This document shows, one piece after another, positions 21,429 through 29,647 of a stretch of 42,085 nucleotides of DNA. The notes under the pieces were generated by a model. That model worked only from the letters and a program-made list of their open reading frames with translations, was not told the DNA's origin and did not search any database. Source of the DNA: Megasphaera sp. UBA5897 (GTDB taxonomy: Bacteria; Bacillota; Negativicutes; Veillonellales; Megasphaeraceae); the NCBI GenBank assembly GCA_002431345.1, contig DJEN01000042.1, positions 1 to 42,085 on the forward strand, in the 5' to 3' direction. The first letter of the stretch is position 1. Each line of letters begins with the position of its first letter. Position numbers and translations under genes: made by a program.

Positions 21429-22592
21429 ATGTCTGTAGAGTTGATGTTGAAATATAGTAAAAAATATGAAAAAAAAGCGTTTGCGCTAAATTATCAGATT
21501 GCCAATGACCCGGAATTATCAGGGCAGGAATATCATGCGTGCGCTGCGTACATTGCGTTGTGCCGGTCTTTGGGAATGGAGGTAACAGAACATTTTGCCA
21601 ATGAACCGACAGCTTTTAAAGCCGTAGTTCGCCGTGCAGAAAAACCAGTGATGAAAATTGCACTTTTGGCAGAATATGATGCCTTGCCGGGAGTCGGTCA
21701 TGGATGCGGCCATTCGGCAAGCGGTGCCATTAGCTTTTTGGCAGCGGCTGCCCTGCAGCATATGGATATACCGGTCAGCATAGATTTGTTGGGAACGCCG
21801 GATGAAGAACTTCACGGCGGCAAAGTCGGCATGTGCAAAGAAAATGTATTTAAAGCATATGACCTGGCTGTGATGATTCATATGTCTCCCAATAAAACGA
21901 CATCAAATTCTCATTTTTTGGCATTGGATGATTACCGTATTGCCTTTCACGGGCAGACTGCGCATGCAGCCAGTGAACCGTGGAATGGCCGCAATGCCTT
22001 GAACGGAGCTGTCTTAGCGATGCATGCTATTGATATGCTGCGCCAGCATGTACGGCCGGAAACGCGCATTGGCGTCTACATGGTACAAGGCGGCACGGCG
22101 TCGAACATTGTTCCGGATTATGCGGAACTGGAATGCTGTATCCGGCATACGGAAAGAGCTTATCTGGATACAGTCGTAGCCAAAATTATGAAATGTTTTG
22201 CAGGAGCTGCGATGGCAACGGATACTACGTATGATGTCAGACAAGTGGGCTATAAGTTTGACAATATGATTTGGAATCAAGCAGCAACGCAGGCTGTCGA
22301 AGCTGTTTTGGATGACATGAACATACCCTATCAAAACACGAATGACTGCGGCAGTTCGGACATCGGAAATGTAAGTCATCAGTGCCCGGCACTGCATCTG
22401 CATTTAGCAATGGGCACGACAGCTTGCCCGGAACATTCCGTACAAATTGCCAATATGGTAAAGAGCCCGTCTATTGAAAATACTATTCGCCAGGGAGCGG
22501 AAATTATGGGGCGTTTGGTATTGAAATTGGCAGCAGAAGAACCGCTGCGGCGGGCTATTCGCGAAGAATTTCTTCAGCACCATGATATATAA
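21429..22592 (+). CDS. M20 family metallo-amidohydrolase
   Basis: This 387-residue M20D-like amidohydrolase belongs to the aminobenzoyl-glutamate / N-acyl-amino-acid hydrolase group, which uses two metal ions. The metal-binding segment AEYDALPGVGHGCGHS holds Asp84, His91 and His95. Glu125 and Glu126 in GTPDEELHGG contain the catalytic base, and HGQTAHAASEPWNGRNA is the dimerisation-domain signature. AGGAGG lies 5 nt before ATG 21429. It is the last gene of the operon, followed by a strong terminator shared with convergent gdhA. Substrate unknown; together with the amidase and permease it suggests salvage of amidated or acylated amino acids. Confidence 0.88.
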   Translation: MSVELMLKYSKKYEKKAFALNYQIANDPELSGQEYHACAAYIALCRSLGMEVTEHFANEPTAFKAVVRRAEKPVMKIALLAEYDALPGVGHGCGHSASGAISFLAAAALQHMDIPVSIDLLGTPDEELHGGKVGMCKENVFKAYDLAVMIHMSPNKTTSNSHFLALDDYRIAFHGQTAHAASEPWNGRNALNGAVLAMHAIDMLRQHVRPETRIGVYMVQGGTASNIVPDYAELECCIRHTERAYLDTVVAKIMKCFAGAAMATDTTYDVRQVGYKFDNMIWNQAATQAVEAVLDDMNIPYQNTNDCGSSDIGNVSHQCPALHLHLAMGTTACPEHSVQIANMVKSPSIENTIRQGAEIMGRLVLKLAAEEPLRRAIREEFLQHHDI

Positions 22593-22605
22593 TACGTTGT
22601 GCAGC

Positions 22606-22651
22606 AAAAAGAAAAGACCTTGGACACATAGTCCGAGGCCTTTTCTTTTTT
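22606..22651. terminator. Bidirectional terminator between the M20 gene and gdhA
   Basis: A19-type stem: AAAAGAAAAG plus ACCTTGGAC pairs with GTCCGAGGC plus CTTTTCTTTT (two wobble positions), flanked by A5 and T6 runs. It serves both converging genes. Confidence 0.88.
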
Positions 22652-22686
22652 AGGGAGATATAACCGCTCGCGTGAATACGAGGTGA

Positions 22687-24036
22687 TTAGAAAACACCTT
22701 GTGCAAGCATTGCATCAGCTACCCGTTCAAAGCCGGCAATGTTGGCACCGGCAACGAGGTTGTAGCCTAACCCGTTGCGGGCAGACGCTTCTTTGCAGTT
22801 TTTGTAAATCGTATTCATGATGTGATGGAGTCGTGTATCGACTTCCTCTTCTGTCCAAACAAGACGTTCGCTGTTCTGGCTCATTTCCAAAGCAGATACT
22901 GCAACGCCGCCGGCGTTTACGGCTTTGGAAGGAGCGACAATCATGTCTTTTTGGTCCAATAAATATTTCAATGCATCGTTTGTTGTCGGCATGTTGGCAA
23001 CTTCGATATAGTAACGAACTTTATTTGCTGCGATTTGTTTTGCTTGTTCCAAATGAACGTCATTTTGCATTGCAGACGGCATAATGATATCCACTTTTCT
23101 GTTCCATGGTTTTTCACCAGGATAAAATTCTACGCCGAATTTATCCGCATAGTCCTGCACACGGTTGCGGCCGCTGCTGCGCATTTCGAGCAGGTAGTTG
23201 ATTTTTTCTTCTGTTACGACGCCGTCAGGATCATAAATGTATCCGTCAGGACCGGATAACGTAACCACTTTGGCACCGAGTTCAGCAGCTTTTTTGCAGA
23301 TACCCCATGTAACATTGCCAAAGCCTGCAGCAGCAATGGTTTTACCTTTAATATCCTGTCCGTCGTCTTTTAATACATTTTCCAAGAAATATACGGCACC
23401 ATAGCCGGTTGCTTCCGGACGAATGAGGGAACCGCCAAAGCTGAAGCCTTTGCCGGTCAATACGCCGTTTTCAAATGCGCCTTTCAAGCGGCGGTATTCG
23501 CCGAACAAATACCCGATTTCGCGGCCGCCAACGCCCATATCACCAGCAGGTACGTCGATGTCCGGCCCGATGTAGCGGTATAAGCCCTGCATAAAGCTTT
23601 GGCAGAAGCGCATGATTTCTGCATCGGATTTACCTGTTGGATCGAAATCAGAACCGCCTTTTGCACCGCCGATGGGGAGACCTGTTAAGGCGTTTTTAAA
23701 GATTTGTTCAAAACCCAAGAATTTGATGATGCCAGGATATACGTTTTTCTGGAAACGAAGGCCGCCTTTATATGGCCCGATAGCGCCGTTGAATTGGAAA
23801 CGATACCCTGTATTCGTATGGTATTTTCCCTGATCATCCTGCCAAACGACGCGGAATGTAAATTGGCGTTCTGGTTCTACCAGGCGATTTAATAAATCAA
23901 ATTTTTCGTATTCCGGATGTTTTTCTACAACGGGTTCCAGCGATGAAAAAACTTCTTCAACAGTTTGTACGAATTCCGGTTCATTTGCATATTTAGTTCT
24001 TACTTTTTCGATTACAGATTCAAGATATTTGTTCAT
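22687..24036 (-). CDS. gdhA: NADP-type glutamate dehydrogenase
   Basis: This 449-residue hexameric glutamate dehydrogenase of the bacterial biosynthetic type makes glutamate from 2-oxoglutarate and ammonia. The substrate loop GPYKGGLRF and the catalytic Lys126 in PIGGAKGGSDFDP are intact. The Rossmann motif GFGNVTWG is followed by LSGPDGYI, where a small residue fits NADPH preference. The ATG at 24036 is 6 nt after GAGGTG. It is monocistronic with its own promoter and a terminator shared with the convergent M20 gene. Cofactor preference is inferred. Confidence 0.95.
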   Translation of the reverse strand: MNKYLESVIEKVRTKYANEPEFVQTVEEVFSSLEPVVEKHPEYEKFDLLNRLVEPERQFTFRVVWQDDQGKYHTNTGYRFQFNGAIGPYKGGLRFQKNVYPGIIKFLGFEQIFKNALTGLPIGGAKGGSDFDPTGKSDAEIMRFCQSFMQGLYRYIGPDIDVPAGDMGVGGREIGYLFGEYRRLKGAFENGVLTGKGFSFGGSLIRPEATGYGAVYFLENVLKDDGQDIKGKTIAAAGFGNVTWGICKKAAELGAKVVTLSGPDGYIYDPDGVVTEEKINYLLEMRSSGRNRVQDYADKFGVEFYPGEKPWNRKVDIIMPSAMQNDVHLEQAKQIAANKVRYYIEVANMPTTNDALKYLLDQKDMIVAPSKAVNAGGVAVSALEMSQNSERLVWTEEEVDTRLHHIMNTIYKNCKEASARNGLGYNLVAGANIAGFERVADAMLAQGVF

Positions 24037-24101
24037 TACAATCACCTCGTTAGTTTTTTAAAATATATACTATATTCACCCTAAATGCTTCCTATGACCA
24101 C

Positions 24102-24129
24102 ATCATACCATGTTTTTTTTGTTTTGCAA
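24102..24129 (-). promoter_or_regulatory. Promoter of gdhA
   Basis: On the minus strand, TTGCAA, a 16-nt A-rich spacer and TATGAT, giving a leader of about 60 nt. Confidence 0.55.
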
Positions 24130-24312
24130 ATACCGCAATGTGAAAATTAATTTTGCTCAAGGAAAACAAAAAGAGAAAAAGTAATAAAAAACATAAAAAT
24201 TTTCACCATATTTCTAAAAATTTTATATAAAACAAATAAAAAGACAACTGTATTCCTAAAAAATATTTGCAAAATACATGAAAGTCATAGATGGAAAAAG
24301 AGGTTATTTATT

Positions 24313-24342
24313 TTGAAATGTATAGCATATTTTACATATAAT
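24313..24342 (+). promoter_or_regulatory. Distal promoter of fbp
   Basis: TTGAAA, an 18-nt spacer and TATAAT. The start would be near 24349, leaving a leader of about 195 nt. Confidence 0.5.
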
Positions 24343-24460
24343 AGCTATGTAAGTATATGCTTATTCCCATATATATAGTCAGAATATACGAAAAGATAAA
24401 GAAAAAAAGTGTGGCATGAGAAATTTCAGATGTGCAGCAATGCAGAATTACATTTTAATC

Positions 24461-24489
24461 TAGTCACAATAGCAAAGATAGTGTACAAT
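24461..24489 (+). promoter_or_regulatory. Proximal promoter of fbp
   Basis: TAGTCA, a 17-nt spacer and TACAAT. The start would be near 24496, about 50 nt before the fbp ATG. Confidence 0.45.
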
Positions 24490-24544
24490 AGAAACAAAAT
24501 AAGAAAATATAGTATACTATATAATAATAAAGGAGTATGGCATC

Positions 24545-26461
24545 ATGGAAACATGTAAAAATTATTCCCCCCAATATGTGCGCTATTTGGAATTGTTGGC
24601 AAAAGAATATCCCAATCAGGCAGCGACATTTACTGAGATTATTAATTTGCAGGCTATTGTCAATCTTCCCAAGGGGACAGAACATTTTATGAGTGATTTA
24701 CACGGAGAATATGAAGCGTTTTACCATATTCTGAATAATTGTTCCGGTGTTATTCGTGAAAAGGTTGAAATGATTTTTGCTAATTCGATGACGGAAAAAG
24801 AACGAGATGACCTGCTGACCTTGATTTATTATCCTAAAGAAAAATTAGACATGCTTCAGCGGCACCATGTCATTACAGATGAATGGGCGCTGACGACATT
24901 AAATCATCTAATCCGCTTAGTTAAACTCTTGTCTTCCAAATATACCCGTTCTAAAGTGCGTAAGGCAATGCCGCCGGTTTTTCGCTTTGTTATTGATGAA
25001 TTACTGCATGCCCAGCCTGATGAAGATAAAAATCGGCGTGTATATCATATGAAAATATTGGATACTATCTTGGAAACAGGAAGTACAAGACAGTTTATTT
25101 ATGCCTTAGCAAGCTTGATTAAACGATTGGCTGTCGATCATTTGCATATTATTGGCGATATTTATGACCGCGGGCCGCATGCCGATAAAATTATGGATTA
25201 TTTGATGCATCACCATTCATTGGACATTCAATGGGGGAACCATGATGTACTGTGGATGGGAGCGGCTGCCGGCAGTCAGGCTTGTATTGCCAATGTATTG
25301 AGAAATAACATACGATACCATAATTTGGAAATATTAGAAAGCGGCTATGGCATTAGCCTGCGGCCACTGGCTCTGTTTGCCTTGCGTACGTATACGCAGC
25401 CTGATGGCATTGAGCCGATGGTCAAGGCGATTAATGTTATTTTATCTAAGCTGGAAGGGCAGGTCATTATCCGCCATCCTGAATACAATATGGACGACCG
25501 GCTTTTATTCCATACGATTGATTGGCAGAACGGAACGATTACGATTCAAGGGAAAACGTATCCGCTGACGACGAAGGATTTTCCTACAGTAAATCCTAAA
25601 GACCCGTATCAATTATCGCCGGAAGAACATCGCATTATGTCTCAGATTACGTCGGAGTTTTTGGAAAGCGAACGCCTTCATAAACATATTCGTTTCTTTT
25701 ACAGCCATGGTTCACTGTACCGGGGATATAATAATAACCTTTTATTCCACGGCGGCGTACCTTTAAATGAAGACGGTTCGTTTAAGGAAATCTTCTTTTA
25801 CGGCAAACCGTATAAAGGAAAAGCTTTTATGGATATGGCTGATTTTATGGCCCGGCAGGCATATAACAAACGGGATACAGACAGTTTGGATTATATGTGG
25901 TACATGTGGTGTGGCCAGGACTCACCTGTATCAGGCCGCATCGTCAAAACGTTTGAACGCAGCTATATCAAAGACGAATCGACGTGGAAAGAACCGCAAA
26001 ATGCGTATTATCGTCTCAATCGGGATAAAAATGAATGCATCAAAATCTTACATGAATTTGGCATTGACTCACCGCAGGGACATATTATTAATGGGCATAC
26101 GCCGGTCAAAGTGAAAAAAGGAGAAAGCCCGATTCGCGCAGAAGGCAAAGAAATTTGTATTGACGGCGGTTTTTGCAAGGCTTATCAGGGATCTACAGGG
26201 ATTGCCGGCTATACGTTGATTTTTAATTCGCACGGCATGCGAATCAAAGCGCATTATCCGTTTAAGGATGTCAATCAAGTATTGATGAATAATGCAGATA
26301 TTGATTCCGAATCTACGCAGGTCGAATTAGAACCAAAGCGGGTCATGATTGGAGACACCGATAACGGCAAAAAGATTTTGCAGATGATTGACGACTTAAA
26401 CGCACTGCTGCAGGCATATCGGCAGGGCATTATCATGGAACGCAATAATGTGGAATATTAA
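24545..26461 (+). CDS. fbp: Fructose-1,6-bisphosphatase, class III
   Basis: This 638-residue class III FBPase, the Firmicute gluconeogenic enzyme unrelated to class I/II, has the normal length of about 640. The calcineurin-like metal motifs are MSDLHGEYEAFYHIL, IIGDIYDRGPHADK and WGNHDVLWMG. NGHTPVKVKKGE near residue 520 supplies a further metal histidine. The ATG at 24545 is 9 nt after AAAGGAG. A terminator follows 44 nt after the stop. For a lactate user that must make sugars from three-carbon acids, this step is essential. Confidence 0.97.
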   Translation: METCKNYSPQYVRYLELLAKEYPNQAATFTEIINLQAIVNLPKGTEHFMSDLHGEYEAFYHILNNCSGVIREKVEMIFANSMTEKERDDLLTLIYYPKEKLDMLQRHHVITDEWALTTLNHLIRLVKLLSSKYTRSKVRKAMPPVFRFVIDELLHAQPDEDKNRRVYHMKILDTILETGSTRQFIYALASLIKRLAVDHLHIIGDIYDRGPHADKIMDYLMHHHSLDIQWGNHDVLWMGAAAGSQACIANVLRNNIRYHNLEILESGYGISLRPLALFALRTYTQPDGIEPMVKAINVILSKLEGQVIIRHPEYNMDDRLLFHTIDWQNGTITIQGKTYPLTTKDFPTVNPKDPYQLSPEEHRIMSQITSEFLESERLHKHIRFFYSHGSLYRGYNNNLLFHGGVPLNEDGSFKEIFFYGKPYKGKAFMDMADFMARQAYNKRDTDSLDYMWYMWCGQDSPVSGRIVKTFERSYIKDESTWKEPQNAYYRLNRDKNECIKILHEFGIDSPQGHIINGHTPVKVKKGESPIRAEGKEICIDGGFCKAYQGSTGIAGYTLIFNSHGMRIKAHYPFKDVNQVLMNNADIDSESTQVELEPKRVMIGDTDNGKKILQMIDDLNALLQAYRQGIIMERNNVEY

Positions 26462-26484
26462 TCGAATAAAAAGATAACATCTAT

Positions 26485-26506
26485 ATAATGTAGGGATAAT
26501 GTAGGG
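26485..26506 (+). repeat. Two adjacent 11-bp direct repeats
   Basis: ATAATGTAGGG occurs twice in tandem between the fbp stop and its terminator. No function is evident. Confidence 0.4.
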
Positions 26507-26552
26507 CTGCAGCAAAATGAAAGTTCTTAGTTCATCTTGTTGCAGCTTTTTT
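26506..26552 (+). terminator. Terminator of fbp
   Basis: GCTGCAGCAA-ATGAA pairs with TTCAT-CTTGTTGCAGC with minor mismatches, followed by T6. From here to 26733 I see no further gene. Confidence 0.8.
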
Positions 26553-26733
26553 GCTGTGCAGTCTTGCATGCATAGTTTACAGCAGACGGTTTATGTTTTT
26601 CAGACTTCAAATCCAAACTTATAAAGGAAACACATAGTATGTACTAACGAAAAAACGTAATGCAGTACGGCTTATATACAAATTTACATATCGTTTATGA
26701 AACTGCACTTGCATTTTTAGTATGCATGTATGC

Positions 26734-26763
26734 TGGGGAAATGATAAGACCCCATGATATAAT
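26734..26763 (+). promoter_or_regulatory. Extended -10 promoter of nhaA with upstream dyad
   Basis: TGA-TATAAT (26755-26763) is a full extended -10 element. The -35 region is poor and instead occupied by TGGGG-N11-CCCCA (26734-26754), an inverted repeat that could bind a regulator. The transcript leader is about 40 nt. Confidence 0.45.
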
Positions 26764-26809
26764 GAATGCATAGAAAAAATAAATTGAAAGAAAGAAGGGT
26801 GGTACTGTA

Positions 26810-28003
26810 GTGCGTAAAAAAATATATGGAAATGTAAAACGAAATACGCAGCATGTGACGGCAGCTTTTTTATGGTTTTTCCGAAAGGAGTCGGCTGGCG
26901 GAATCCTGCTGCTTTTTTGTGCTGTTGTAGCAATGCTGATTGCGAATTCTTCTTTTGGCATAGCCTATGAGCATCTGCTGCACCAGCAAATTACGCTGGG
27001 ATATGGCACATGGAGTCTGTCCATGTCCTTACTGCATTGGATTAACGACGGCTTGATGGCGTTGTTTTTCTTTGTAGTCGGCATGGAAATCAAACGCGAG
27101 TTCCTTTTTGGGGAATTAAAATCTCCATCTTCTATGCTGCTGCCGATTGCTGCGGCAGTAGGCGGGATGGTGGTACCGGCAGTATTATACAGTGTATGTA
27201 ATGTAGGCAGGCCGTCGCTTGCTGGCTGGGGTGTACCGATGGCGACGGATATTGCTTTTTCCTTAGGTGTACTGGCTTTTGCGGCACCTAAAGCACCGCG
27301 TCCGATTGTTGTCTTTCTGACGGCATTGGCTATTGTAGATGATTTGGGCGGCATTTTGGTTATTGCGTTATTCTATTCCAATGAATTGCACGTAACGGCT
27401 TTGCTGGCAGGTGCTGGTATTGTTGCGGTGCTGGGAATAGTAAACCGGCTGCGTCTGCGGCAAATGTCCGTATACATAGTCGGCGGTTTAGGATTATGGT
27501 ATGCATTTTTACAAGGCGGTATTCATCCGACTATAGCCGGTGTATTGTTGGGCTTTTTGATGCCGGCAGGTACGGCTGAAACGCATGATGCCAGTTTATT
27601 GGCTCGCTGGGAACATCGCTTGACGCCTTGGTCTGCTTTTTTTGTTATGCCGATTTTTGCGTTGGGAAATGCCGGTATTGCCTTGGATGCAGGTAGTTTG
27701 CAGGCAATCGTTTCCCCTGTTGGAATAGGGGTCATGGCAGGGTTGTTTATAGGAAAACCGCTGGGAATTTTTGGTACGGTGTATGCCTTGCTGCGGCTGC
27801 GCATAGCGGCTGTGCCGAAGGGAGTCCGAATTCGTCATTTCTTAGGTGCCGGAATTTTGGGCGGCATAGGATTTACTATGTCTTTATTTATCGCATCATT
27901 GGCATTTGCCAGTGAACAAGATTTAATGACAGCCAAGACGGCAGTTGTCATCGCCTCCGTATTGTCCGGCTTGGCGGGAACGCTGGTTTTTAAGCGAATA
28001 TAA
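26810..28003 (+). CDS. nhaA: Na+/H+ antiporter NhaA
   Basis: This 397-residue NhaA antiporter with about 12 membrane helices exports Na+ in exchange for protons. The unwound-helix threonine and aspartate are Thr146 and Asp147 (PMATDIAFSLGVL). The ion-binding pair is Asp177-Asp178 (ALAIVDDLGGI), and GLMALFFFVVGMEIKREF is the helix II-III signature. The GTG at 26810 is preceded by AAGGGTGG at 7 nt; no better ATG exists nearby. It is monocistronic ahead of tyrS, which has its own promoter; no clear terminator lies between them. Confidence 0.95.
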   Translation: MRKKIYGNVKRNTQHVTAAFLWFFRKESAGGILLLFCAVVAMLIANSSFGIAYEHLLHQQITLGYGTWSLSMSLLHWINDGLMALFFFVVGMEIKREFLFGELKSPSSMLLPIAAAVGGMVVPAVLYSVCNVGRPSLAGWGVPMATDIAFSLGVLAFAAPKAPRPIVVFLTALAIVDDLGGILVIALFYSNELHVTALLAGAGIVAVLGIVNRLRLRQMSVYIVGGLGLWYAFLQGGIHPTIAGVLLGFLMPAGTAETHDASLLARWEHRLTPWSAFFVMPIFALGNAGIALDAGSLQAIVSPVGIGVMAGLFIGKPLGIFGTVYALLRLRIAAVPKGVRIRHFLGAGILGGIGFTMSLFIASLAFASEQDLMTAKTAVVIASVLSGLAGTLVFKRI

Positions 28004-28057
28004 CAGGCCGCAGGAATGAAGAAAAAATAAAAGGAAGGATAAATCCCCGCCCTTTTG

Positions 28058-28086
28058 TTGACGTACATCTCTGTGATAGTTATAAT
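28058..28086 (+). promoter_or_regulatory. Promoter of tyrS
   Basis: TTGACG, a 17-nt spacer and TATAAT, nearly consensus. The leader is only about 50 nt, too short for a T-box riboswitch. Confidence 0.8.
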
Positions 28087-28143
28087 TAATATAACTAATG
28101 ATATAAAAATATAAACTTGCAAAGTAAAAAAGGAGCGGGTTCG

Positions 28144-29400
28144 ATGAATATTATTGATGAATTGTCTTGGCGCGGTGCCGTCAACCAGATGACTGATGAA
28201 GCCGGGTTGCGCAAACTGACAGAAGAAAAGAGCATTTCCTTGTACTGCGGCGTAGACCCAACTGGCGACAGCATGCATATTGGGCACTTGATTCCTTTTA
28301 TGATGTTGAAGCGCTTTGCCTTGGCAGGACATCATCCGTATGTTGTTATTGGCGGTGGCACTGGTGTTATCGGTGACCCCAGCGGCCGTAAAACAGAACG
28401 GCAGCTGCAGACGATTGAAAAGATTCATGAAAATGCAGAAAAATTAAAAGCCCAGTTTATGCACTTGTTTGGTGAATCGTCTAATATTTCATTTGTTAAC
28501 AACTACGATTGGCTGAGCAAAATTGACTTGCTGAATTTCCTTCGTGACTACGGCAAATTATTCAGTGTCAACACGATGCTGGCTAAAGAAGTAGTCGCCA
28601 GCCGCTTGGAAGCAGGGATTTCCTTTACGGAATTTTCCTATCAGATTTTGCAGTCCATCGACTTTGAACAGTTGTTTATGCACCATGATGTACAGCTTCA
28701 AATCGGCGGTGCAGACCAGTGGGGAAACATTACGGCAGGGATTGATACCATTCATAAAATCCACGGCAGCGATGCGAAAGCTTACGGCTTAACGATTCCG
28801 CTGATGCTGAAATCGGACGGCACGAAGTTTGGCAAGACTGCCGGCGGTGCTGTATGGCTGGATCCGGAAAAAACATCTCCCTTTGAATTTTATCAGTTCT
28901 GGCTTAATCAGGATGACGCAGATGTCGTCAAATACTTGAAATATTTCACGTTCCTCGGCCAAGAAGAAATTAATGCCTTGGCGGAAGCTGTTAAGAACGA
29001 ACCGGAAAAACGATTGGCACAGCGCCGTTTGGCAGAAGAAGTTACGACGTTTGTCCACAGTCCGGAAGCGTTGAAAGAAGCTCAAAATATTACCGAAGCT
29101 TTATTCCACGGCAGCATTGCTGATTTGTCCGAACACGAACTGCTGCAGGCGTTTGGCAAAATGCCGACAGTAGACGTATCGAATGCAGATAAAGATGTTG
29201 TCAACTGGCTGGTAGATTCTACTATTTACAAATCAAAACGGCAGGCAAGGGAAGATGTTACGAACGGTGCCGTTACGATTAATGGTGTAAAAGTTACATC
29301 GCTGGATGAAATTGTTAAACCCCATAAAAATTCCAATGGTAAATTTGTTATTGTCCGCAAGGGTAAGAAGAAGTATACATTGGCACGGGTACATCAATAA
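28144..29400 (+). CDS. tyrS: Tyrosyl-tRNA synthetase
   Basis: This is a 418-residue class Ic tyrosyl-tRNA synthetase of bacterial TyrS type. The HIGH motif is at 45-48 (HIGHLIPF) and the KMSKS equivalent is KFGKT at 228-232. GGADQWGNI is the tyrosine-specific loop. An S4-like RNA-binding domain covers roughly the last 65 residues (SKRQAREDVTNGAVTINGVK). The ATG at 28144 is 8 nt after AAGGAG. No terminator is seen directly after the stop; the first one downstream lies inside the rpoB leader. Confidence 0.97.
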   Translation: MNIIDELSWRGAVNQMTDEAGLRKLTEEKSISLYCGVDPTGDSMHIGHLIPFMMLKRFALAGHHPYVVIGGGTGVIGDPSGRKTERQLQTIEKIHENAEKLKAQFMHLFGESSNISFVNNYDWLSKIDLLNFLRDYGKLFSVNTMLAKEVVASRLEAGISFTEFSYQILQSIDFEQLFMHHDVQLQIGGADQWGNITAGIDTIHKIHGSDAKAYGLTIPLMLKSDGTKFGKTAGGAVWLDPEKTSPFEFYQFWLNQDDADVVKYLKYFTFLGQEEINALAEAVKNEPEKRLAQRRLAEEVTTFVHSPEALKEAQNITEALFHGSIADLSEHELLQAFGKMPTVDVSNADKDVVNWLVDSTIYKSKRQAREDVTNGAVTINGVKVTSLDEIVKPHKNSNGKFVIVRKGKKKYTLARVHQ

Positions 29401-29436
29401 TAAAAACGTAACAAATAAAAATATCAAAATAAAATA

Positions 29437-29465
29437 TTGACGGAAACAAAAACGTATGCTATAAT
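29437..29465 (+). promoter_or_regulatory. Strong promoter of rpoB-rpoC
   Basis: TTGACG, a 17-nt spacer and TATAAT. The predicted start is near 29472, giving a 176-nt leader before rpoB. Confidence 0.8.
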
Positions 29466-29540
29466 AACTCATTGCAAAATGTTCAATATGATATATTATG
29501 AGATACATGGAGGAAGCGTTTCCGGGAAGCAAAAAATTAA

Positions 29541-29577
29541 GCAAGGTTCAAGTACGAATACAGAGCCTTGCTTTTTT
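29541..29577 (+). terminator. Intrinsic terminator or attenuator inside the rpoB leader
   Basis: GCAAGG (29541-29546) pairs with CCTTGC (29566-29571), followed immediately by T6. It lies downstream of the rpoB promoter but about 70 nt before the rpoB ATG. It would stop both tyrS read-through and a fraction of rpoB transcripts. A second stem, GTCGC-N17-GCGAC (29578-29604), follows directly. Confidence 0.7.
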
Positions 29578-29647
29578 GTCGCTTTTTGGAGATGCTTTTG
29601 CGACGCTATCATCATGGTTTACTTTTTATAAGGGGTGAAGAATCAGC

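Larger units (their letters stand above)
24130..24544. other. AT-rich divergent region gdhA/fbp
   Basis: The roughly 500-bp gap between gdhA and fbp is very AT-rich. I can support one gdhA promoter and two fbp promoters. There is a short dyad TTACAT-N9-ATGTAA (24332-24352) over one fbp -10, and a palindrome TAGTATACTA near 24510 before the fbp ribosome site. No gene or RNA family was recognised. Confidence 0.5.

Noticed and set aside
28004..28143. T-box riboswitch upstream of tyrS
   Set aside because: The near-consensus promoter leaves only about 50 nt of leader, with no T-box sequence, specifier loop or terminator.
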